Source: Thermoplasmata archaeon
GTDB taxonomy: Archaea; Thermoplasmatota; DTKX01; GCA-020343715
NCBI GenBank assembly: GCA_020343715.1
Contig: CP070808.1
Coordinates: forward strand, 1,695,019 to 1,713,047
Reading direction: 5' to 3'
DNA length: 18,029 bases
Part shown: piece by piece, positions 6,845 through 12,612 of the stretch
Layout of the letters: each line of letters begins with the position of its first letter
Position numbering within the stretch: the first letter of the stretch is position 1
Translations under genes and position numbers: made by a program
Notes under the pieces: model-generated
Seen by the model: the letters and a program-made list of their open reading frames with translations, nothing else
Told to the model about the DNA's origin: nothing
Database searches by the model: none

Positions 6845-8349
6845 AGCTCAACGAAGATGTCGGAACCGGCGTCCATGCCCTTGAGGATCGCCCTGCCGGC
6901 GCGGGACCGCTTGGCGAACCTGATGGCCCCCCGCTTGGTCACCCGGGAGCTGCCAACGACCTGACCGTCCACCACCACGTCGGCCAGCCTGCCCTGGTAA
7001 CGACCCGGGACGTAGAGGGTGACGTTGTTCTTGGTCTCCCTGGTGGAGATGTCCGTGACCCGTTGGGGACCTCCACCGGAGGCGCGGCCCCCACCTCCGC
7101 CTTCGGTCCGGTCCGACACCACATCGATGCGCACGCCCAACTCCCGTTCCAGCTCCTTGATGGTCCTGCCGCCCCTGCCGATGATGGCCGACGCGTCCGA
7201 CGACTCCACGTACACGCGGGCCCTGCCCGGGTACGGCATCTCCACCTCCAGGGGTCCGGCGACCAGGGCCCTCAGGGTGTCCTCCACCTCGGCCTCGGTC
7301 ACCACCTTCCTGGCGGTCACACCCCGGGAAGAGGATCCGCCTCTCCCGGCCCCGCCGGTAACGATGGGCATGACCACCAGCTGGTCGCCGTATGTGTACA
7401 TCTCGAACCTGGGTTCGCCGGTGTGCAGGTCCTCGACCACGACCACAGGACGGGCCAGGTCCTGCTCGAACATCCCCTCGGGCACCTTGACGGTGGGCAC
7501 CAGCCGGAGGGCGTCCTCGATGGCGCCCTTGCGCAGGTGGAGCACGGTGTCGACGATCTGGGGCAGGAGGCCCAGCTCGACGCGGCCGATGAGCCGCTGG
7601 ACTGCGTTGATGGCGGAGTTGGCGTGGACCACACCGATCAGGCCCACTCCTGCCAGGCGCATGTCGGCGTACACCTGGAAGTCCTCGGTCTTGCGCACCT
7701 CGTCGAACACAACGAAGTCGGGCCGTACCATGAGGAGCAGCTCCGCAGTAAGCTCCCAGCTCCCCTCCAGGGGTGCGTACTGGGTCACGTCGTCGGGGAG
7801 CACCATGTCCCGGGGGCTCTCCATGGTCTTGACCACGGCTCCCAGGCCACGCAGGTGCATCGCCACGGCCCTGGCGAAGGTCGTCTTGCCGTCACCGGGC
7901 CTCCCGGAGACCAGGACACCCCTGTGGTAGTCCTCCAGGTGCGAGACCAGCTCCTGGTCCAGGCCGTACTCGTCCAGCTCCAGCTGGCGGACCTGCTTGA
8001 CGGCGGTGACCTCCATGCCGTCGGAGAACGGGGGTGACGCGGCCGCGATGCGGTAGGGTCCCATCTGGACCACCATGGACCCCTCGTGCTCTATCTCCAC
8101 AGAGGAGCCCCTGTGCCTCATGACCAGGTCTATGACCTGGTCCATCAGGGTGTGCAGCTCAGAGCGCTCCAAGGGGACTTCGCCTATGGTCACCAGCTCC
8201 ACACTCTCGACCGAGCCCCGCTTGGCCATAGGTGGGCAGCCCTCCTTGAGGTGCACCGACAGGACGTCCTCCTCGAAGTAGCGGGCCAGGGTGGACTTCT
8301 CGATGTCCTCGTCGGTGACCTCGATCTTGCCGGAGCTGTTCTTCCTCAT
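6841..8349 (-). CDS. PilT/VirB11-type ATPase with KH domain, lacking the PIN domain
   Basis: The protein has 502 residues from the ATG at 8349; a TTG seven codons earlier is in frame but less likely. It matches the archaeal PilT-type ATPase family: YFEEDVLSVHLKEGCPPMAKRG (about 24-44), PPFSDGMEVTAV (106-117), Walker A GRPGDGKT (149-156), KTMESPRD and VTQYAPLEGS, a Walker B-like DFVVFDEVRKTEDF (211-224), and the GVGLIGVVHA stretch. A glycine/serine linker (about 332-343) precedes a KH domain with GRGG at 391-394, a second Gly-rich linker, and a basic C-terminal domain (about 438-502). Family members usually start with a PIN nuclease domain; only about 25 unrelated residues precede the conserved block here. 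The family is thought to act in RNA binding or processing, but its precise role is unknown. A TATA-like box lies 33-40 bp upstream, suggesting its own short-leader transcript. Confidence 0.9.
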   Translation of the reverse strand: MRKNSSGKIEVTDEDIEKSTLARYFEEDVLSVHLKEGCPPMAKRGSVESVELVTIGEVPLERSELHTLMDQVIDLVMRHRGSSVEIEHEGSMVVQMGPYRIAAASPPFSDGMEVTAVKQVRQLELDEYGLDQELVSHLEDYHRGVLVSGRPGDGKTTFARAVAMHLRGLGAVVKTMESPRDMVLPDDVTQYAPLEGSWELTAELLLMVRPDFVVFDEVRKTEDFQVYADMRLAGVGLIGVVHANSAINAVQRLIGRVELGLLPQIVDTVLHLRKGAIEDALRLVPTVKVPEGMFEQDLARPVVVVEDLHTGEPRFEMYTYGDQLVVMPIVTGGAGRGGSSSRGVTARKVVTEAEVEDTLRALVAGPLEVEMPYPGRARVYVESSDASAIIGRGGRTIKELERELGVRIDVVSDRTEGGGGGRASGGGPQRVTDISTRETKNNVTLYVPGRYQGRLADVVVDGQVVGSSRVTKRGAIRFAKRSRAGRAILKGMDAGSDIFVEL

Positions 8350-8381
8350 GCTCGCACCGTTCCGGGCCAAGGGCCCTGGCC

Positions 8382-8389
8382 GATAAAAG
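8382..8389 (-). promoter_or_regulatory. TATA-like box for the KH-ATPase gene
   Basis: The minus strand reads CCTTTTATCGG in the 54-bp gap between the hydrolase stop and the ATPase ATG, 33-40 bp before the ATG at 8349. It is the only AT-rich patch in this gap and would give a leader of roughly ten bases. Confidence 0.45.
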
Positions 8390-8403
8390 GCTTTGGTTGG
8401 CCG

Positions 8404-9048
8404 CTACTCCGACCCACGGCCGTCGATCGGGCAGGTGATGTTGATGAAGCCTTGGACGGCCTCCTGGATCTCGTCCCTTCCCCTGTGGAAGAAGTGGTCC
8501 GAGCCCTCCACCACCACGTGAAGGCCCCCCGTCATCAGGCTCCTGGAGAGCCCGTCGTCCAGGGGGGCCACGTCGTCGAACTCACCGGTGATGTAAAGCG
8601 AGGGGATGTCCTTGTAGTCGGGGTAGTCGGTGGTGGACGGCACCGCGACCCCCACGAAGGCGTTCGCCCTCCCCCCGTCGTTGAGCCAGGTGGTGGCGAC
8701 CTTGGCACCGAAGGAGTAGCCCATCAGGATGACGCAGCCGTCCTTGGCCAGCTTCTTCGCGTGCGACATGGCCGCGTCCACGTCGTCCACCTCCTTGACG
8801 CCCCCCGACTGGGTCCCCTCGGACCTACCAGTTCCCCGGAAGTTGAAGAGCAAGGGAACGAACCCCTCCTCCCACGCCGCGCTGGCCAAGGAACGGACCA
8901 CCGCGTTGTGCATGTCGCCTCCGAAACCTGGATGGGGGTGGCAGACCACGGCCACCCCCGAGAACTTCTCCCCGTCCTTGGGGTCTAGACCCAGCTCCAT
9001 CTCCAACTGCAGACCGTCGGCGGTCTTGAGCCATCCTACCTTCGACAC
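8404..9048 (-). CDS. Alpha/beta hydrolase, COG2945-like (HPHP and GYSFG motifs)
   Basis: The 214-residue cytoplasmic alpha/beta-hydrolase has the signatures of the short COG2945-type group: CHPHPGFGGDMHN (36-48) forming the oxyanion region, FNFRGTGRSEG (69-78), the nucleophile elbow GYSFGA with Ser112, a candidate acid at Asp158 or Asp159 (TGEFDDV), and the catalytic His185 in GSDHFFH. The substrate is unknown; relatives are esterase-like. It starts with GTG at 9048, one base after the stop of the upstream 72-residue membrane-protein gene, so it is probably the last gene of the Rieske/cytochrome b operon. Its link to electron transport may be only co-transcription. Confidence 0.9.
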   Translation of the reverse strand: MSKVGWLKTADGLQLEMELGLDPKDGEKFSGVAVVCHPHPGFGGDMHNAVVRSLASAAWEEGFVPLLFNFRGTGRSEGTQSGGVKEVDDVDAAMSHAKKLAKDGCVILMGYSFGAKVATTWLNDGGRANAFVGVAVPSTTDYPDYKDIPSLYITGEFDDVAPLDDGLSRSLMTGGLHVVVEGSDHFFHRGRDEIQEAVQGFINITCPIDGRGSE

Positions 9049-9049
9049 G

Positions 9050-9268
9050 TCAGGTCCTCCTCCTCGTCCTCTCGTTCCACCGCTCCGGGGAGCTTATGGG
9101 CGCCACCACAATGGCGGCACCGGCAAATAATAGCAGCGCGGCCCATCCCAAGGAGCCCCGGGCGAGCATCTCGATGCCCACGGCGAATGTCAGAACCCCC
9201 ACCAGCTTGGACCCGAATACCCAGGCCTTGTAGCCGGTGGAGATCTCGTTGGCGGGGCCGTCCGTCAC
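9050..9268 (-). CDS. 72-residue two-helix membrane protein in the Rieske/b-Hdr operon
   Basis: The GTG start at 9268 overlaps the TGA of the upstream HdrA-MvhD-like gene (GTGA, 4 bp), and the frame ends one base before the hydrolase start. The product has a short polar N-terminus, two hydrophobic helices (about residues 18-35 and 39-56) separated by an ARGSLG turn, and a basic C-terminal tail (ERWNERTRRR). I do not recognise a family. Its position after the redox subunits and its size suggest a small accessory or assembly subunit of the membrane complex; this is inference. The frame remains open far upstream, but that part lies inside the HdrA-like gene in another frame. Confidence 0.75.
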   Translation of the reverse strand: MTDGPANEISTGYKAWVFGSKLVGVLTFAVGIEMLARGSLGWAALLLFAGAAIVVAPISSPERWNERTRRRT

Positions 9269-10791
9269 ACCCCCCACCCCCTGGCCCACGGACCGTCCCG
9301 CTCGCGCACCACGCCCGTCTCCTCGCGCTCGTACCTGCGCTCCTCCACCGCGGAGATCACGCGGGTGGCGAGCACGTCCTTGTCCGTGGGTCCCAACGTG
9401 AGGACGAAGATCCGCTCCAGGTCCCCGCTGCTGGACAGGCTGGCCTCCATGTTCCTCATGTGGTCCTCCACCAGCGCCCTCCTGTCTCTGAAGTGGCATC
9501 CCCGCTCCGAGCAACCAGCCATGATCACCGGGTCCGCCCCTGCCCCCAGGGCCACCTGCACCAGGTGGGGCGAGAGCCTGGCCAGGCAGGGAAGCCTCAA
9601 GGGGGCAAGGCCCTTGGGCAGCAGGTCGTCCTGGTAGGCCTGGTCCATGGCTCTGTAGGCGGACCAGTTGCACGTGATCAGGAGGTTTGGCGTCCTGGAC
9701 GCGCCCACGCCGATGGCCGCCTCCAGCTCCCTCGTCGTGTAGCCCGCCTGCTCCACGGCCCAGTTCATACACGCGCTGGGGCAAGCGCCGCAACCGGCGC
9801 ACAGCTGGGGGTCCACGGAAACCACGCCCTGCCCGTCCACCAGGTCTATGGCGCCGTAGGGGCAGACCCTGACGCACTTGAGGCAGCCGATGCAGGCTTC
9901 CGGCTCGACCCTGGCCAGGGCGGCCGTGCCCCTGGCCCTCCGACCCAAGTAGGCGGCGGCGGTCCCGGCCGCAGACCTGCCGTCCTCGCCCACGAGGAAC
10001 ACGCCCTGGACCTTGCGGGGCGGTCTGTCCATCGACCTGTGGGGCAGGCCCCATCCCACCCCAGCCTCCCTCTCCTGTTCAGCGAGGCCGGGGGCCACCA
10101 GCACCGTCCCCACCCTGAGCTCCACCTCGTCCCCCAGTCGGGCCAGGACGACGGTGAAGTCGCCCCCTCCTCCCCGAAGGGAGATGACCCTCGCGGGCAT
10201 GTGCAGGGTTATGTTTTCAGGGGCGGTCGAACCTACGCCCACGGGGGCCGAGCCGTCCACCAGGTGGGTGGGCACGCCCCGCTCCCCCAGCTCCACGGCG
10301 GTGGCCCTACCCAATCTCCCGGCCCCCACCACCAGGGCCGCGCGCACAGGGTCGCTGGTGGCCCGTGGAGGGACGTCGTCGGGGGCCTGGCCCATGGCCG
10401 CGATCGCCATCGCCACCATGGTCACCGAGTCCCGGGTGCTCTTGCCATGGTCCTTGACGTTGACGAAGGCGTGGTGGGCCCAAGGGATACGTGAGGCGTC
10501 CTTTACGGCCTCGCGGAGGCCCGCCCGCTCGTCGTTGCAGGCGGCACACCTCTGCGCCTGGGAACAGCACGCGCATGCCGCCACCACCAGCCTGTCCAGG
10601 GTGTGGCGCTTGACCAGGTCCCCCGCCAGCACCATGTTGCCCGCCCCGCACAGGTCGTCGGTGGCCTCGGCGTGCACCACCCCGGGCATAGTCACCGTCT
10701 CGGCGACGATGGTGTCCGCGTCGATGCCCGTCTCGGACCGTGACCAGCAAGAACATGCCAACACACCGATCCGGGGTAGACCGTCCGTCAT
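9265..10791 (-). CDS. Compact HdrA-MvhD-like fusion (Rossmann/FAD-type, 2x[4Fe-4S], MvhD-type domain)
   Basis: The 508-residue protein is cytoplasmic. Residues 5-135 match the N-terminal domain of HdrA (IGVLACSCWSR, LPGVV-like TMPGVVHAE, LDRLVVAAC) but are unusually Cys-rich (C13, C15, C48, C73, C75, C76, C82, C85). A Rossmann segment with GAGRLG (156-161) starts a shortened FAD/NAD-type domain of about 140 residues. The inserted ferredoxin and much of the flavoprotein domain of standard HdrA are absent. Two [4Fe-4S] motifs follow: C300/C303/C306/C310 and C331/C334/C337/C341. Residues 368-480 resemble MvhD (delta subunit of F420-non-reducing hydrogenase): TCNWSAY, PCLARL, AGCSERGCHF, where Ser377 replaces the second Cys of the usual CNWC. 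In methanogens HdrA bifurcates electrons and MvhD links hydrogenase to it; here I infer electron transfer to or from the neighbouring membrane HdrD-like module. ATGA overlaps the upstream gene. Confidence 0.83.
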   Translation of the reverse strand: MTDGLPRIGVLACSCWSRSETGIDADTIVAETVTMPGVVHAEATDDLCGAGNMVLAGDLVKRHTLDRLVVAACACCSQAQRCAACNDERAGLREAVKDASRIPWAHHAFVNVKDHGKSTRDSVTMVAMAIAAMGQAPDDVPPRATSDPVRAALVVGAGRLGRATAVELGERGVPTHLVDGSAPVGVGSTAPENITLHMPARVISLRGGGGDFTVVLARLGDEVELRVGTVLVAPGLAEQEREAGVGWGLPHRSMDRPPRKVQGVFLVGEDGRSAAGTAAAYLGRRARGTAALARVEPEACIGCLKCVRVCPYGAIDLVDGQGVVSVDPQLCAGCGACPSACMNWAVEQAGYTTRELEAAIGVGASRTPNLLITCNWSAYRAMDQAYQDDLLPKGLAPLRLPCLARLSPHLVQVALGAGADPVIMAGCSERGCHFRDRRALVEDHMRNMEASLSSSGDLERIFVLTLGPTDKDVLATRVISAVEERRYEREETGVVRERDGPWARGWGV

Positions 10792-12584
10792 CCTTGCCCA
10801 CCCCCGTCATCGTCAGTGGCCGGAGGTGGGAGCCGGGCGGCCAGGAACTGGGTCAGGTCCAGGATGGCCATCTCGCCGTGGCGACCCTCGTCGGAGGCGC
10901 ACTGCAGGTGGGCGATGCACTTGGGGCAGGTGGTGACCAAGGCGTCCGCGCCTGCGTCGACGGCCTGGTCCAGCCTCCGGACCAGCAGCTCCCTGGAGGC
11001 CTGGTCGCAGTTCATCATGGCGGCCACCCCGCAGCACTGGGCCTTGTCCCGGTTCTCGGCCATCTCCACCAGCTGGACGCCGGGAACCGAGGCCACCAGC
11101 TCCCGGGGGTCCTCGTAGACCTCCATGTGGCGACCCAGGCGGCAAGGGTCGTGGTAGGCGACCTTGAGGTCCTCCCCTCCACCGGTCGGTCCCTCGAGGG
11201 TAGGCATCCGCCGGGCCCTCAGGAACTGGGACACATGCTGGACGGTGACGTCCCCCAGGTCGTAGTCCCTCACCAGCGTCCTGTAGCACTCGGCGCACTC
11301 GGTAACGATGGTGCGGACCCCCGACGCCCGGATGATGATGGAGTTCATCCCCCGGAGGAGATGGAAGGTCTCGGTGTCGCCCTGCCATAGGGCGTCGTGG
11401 CCGCAGCACAGGTGGGGGATCTCGTACGGGTCCTCCCCCACGGCCCGGAGCAGGGCCAGGGTCGCCTCCCGGTGGTCACGGAAGTCGTGGGCGACCCGGG
11501 TCAGCGGGAGCAGGTCCGAGCACCCGGCGAAGTACCCGACACGGTCCCCCGCCTCACCGTGCTCGGGCATGTGCACCTTCGTCTGCCGGGATGTGCGCCG
11601 GGTGTGCCAAGCCATCAGGTCCCTGCAATGCTGGGGCCTCCGCTGGGGTTCAACCACCACCCCCTGGGCCCGCATGGCCTGGGTGTGGTCCGAGAAGACG
11701 ACCCCCTGGGGGCACGAGGCCGAGCAGCGGTCGCATGCCAGGCAAGTCCATACGTGGTCGTCCACCTGGGCGTGCTGGTAGTGGATGAGGTTGAGCCGGG
11801 GCTCGTCCCTGACGGGCCTCACGGGACAGACCCGGTCGCAGTTCCCGCAGCCGTGGCACTGGTTGAGCTGCCACTCGTAGTCCCCTGTGCTCCGGGCGGA
11901 GCGGAGCGAGCCGTAGGCCAGCAGCCCGACGGCCAGGGGCAGCAGCCAAAGGGACGCCCTGAGGCTGGCGTCGGATATCCATTCGAAGCGCTCCTCCACC
12001 ACCTCGTGGATGGAGTACACGGAGGCCATGAGCACGTAGGTGACCGCGGCGGCGCCCACCGCCGCCATGGCAGGGTCCGCCATCGGCCGCTTCGCCCTCC
12101 TTCCCTCGGAGAAGGTTATAGGGGCCTTCCGGAAGGACCTGCCCGCGTACGCGATGATCCGGTCGATCCACGGCACCGCAATGACGGCGACCACGGTGAG
12201 GATGATCAGCAGGACCCCCAGGGTCTTGCCCGATATCCAGTCCACGCCGAAGGCCGATACGTTGGGGGCGGCCTTGAGCAGCCCGAACGCCCACAGGAGG
12301 TACCAGTCAGGCAGGAGCCGGTCGGGGGTGACGTCCGGGTTCGCGGGGTCACCCAGGGCCGGGGGCACCAACGCCGCCAGGACGGACATGGTGGCCATCA
12401 GGTAGAAGAACAGGGCCAGGTCCCTCATGGCCTCCTGGGGGTAGAGGGGCGAGCCTATCCTGGGGCGGGGCTCCCCCCGCCTCCTCCTACGAGGGGCGAG
12501 CTCGTCGTCCAGCAGCCTCCGGACCCGCAGGTACCTGAGCACCATGTCCCTGAGCCTGGGGTCCTCGGCCCCCCCACCGTCCAT
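10788..12584 (-). CDS. Cytochrome b6f subunit IV-like protein fused to an HdrD-like CCG module
   Basis: The protein has 598 residues. After a basic N-terminus come four hydrophobic helices (about 55-75, 121-140, 172-190, 210-226). The Qo-site motif PDWY (92-95; PEWY in most complexes), followed by LLWAFGLLKA, identifies the C-terminal cytochrome b domain (subunit IV). Subunit IV normally has three helices and ends outside. The fourth helix here would return the chain to the cytoplasm, in agreement with the basic N-terminus and the basic 141-168 loop. Residues 240-590 form an HdrD-like module: [4Fe-4S] at C243/C246/C249/C253 and C281/C284/C287/C291, and two CCG domains (C355, C393-C394, C430/C433; C481, C517-C518, C553/C556). 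In HdrD, CCG cysteines bind the noncubane [4Fe-4S] clusters that cleave heterodisulfide; the substrate here is unknown. The ATG at 12584 lies 27 bp after the cytochrome b stop codon. Confidence 0.9.
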   Translation of the reverse strand: MDGGGAEDPRLRDMVLRYLRVRRLLDDELAPRRRRRGEPRPRIGSPLYPQEAMRDLALFFYLMATMSVLAALVPPALGDPANPDVTPDRLLPDWYLLWAFGLLKAAPNVSAFGVDWISGKTLGVLLIILTVVAVIAVPWIDRIIAYAGRSFRKAPITFSEGRRAKRPMADPAMAAVGAAAVTYVLMASVYSIHEVVEERFEWISDASLRASLWLLPLAVGLLAYGSLRSARSTGDYEWQLNQCHGCGNCDRVCPVRPVRDEPRLNLIHYQHAQVDDHVWTCLACDRCSASCPQGVVFSDHTQAMRAQGVVVEPQRRPQHCRDLMAWHTRRTSRQTKVHMPEHGEAGDRVGYFAGCSDLLPLTRVAHDFRDHREATLALLRAVGEDPYEIPHLCCGHDALWQGDTETFHLLRGMNSIIIRASGVRTIVTECAECYRTLVRDYDLGDVTVQHVSQFLRARRMPTLEGPTGGGEDLKVAYHDPCRLGRHMEVYEDPRELVASVPGVQLVEMAENRDKAQCCGVAAMMNCDQASRELLVRRLDQAVDAGADALVTTCPKCIAHLQCASDEGRHGEMAILDLTQFLAARLPPPATDDDGGGQG

Positions 12585-12604
12585 CCTGTCGGTCGCCGTC
12601 CCGT

Positions 12605-12612
12605 CACCTCCT
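12605..12612 (-). promoter_or_regulatory. Strong Shine-Dalgarno-like site upstream of the subunit IV-HdrD gene
   Basis: The minus strand reads GAGGAGGTGA directly after the stop codon of the cytochrome b6-like gene. It lies about 19 nt before the ATG at 12584, farther than the usual 5-10 nt, but no in-frame start codon is closer. Confidence 0.4.

Noticed and set aside
6588..6884. Two 87-codon open frames on opposite strands in the non-coding region
   Set aside because: They have no recognisable motif or convincing start context, and they overlap the ATPase stop or the hairpin.
8350..8370. TTG start adding seven residues to the KH-ATPase
   Set aside because: The ATG at 8349 is preferred because it is a stronger start and fits the distance from the TATA-like box; the extra residues show no conservation I can recognise.
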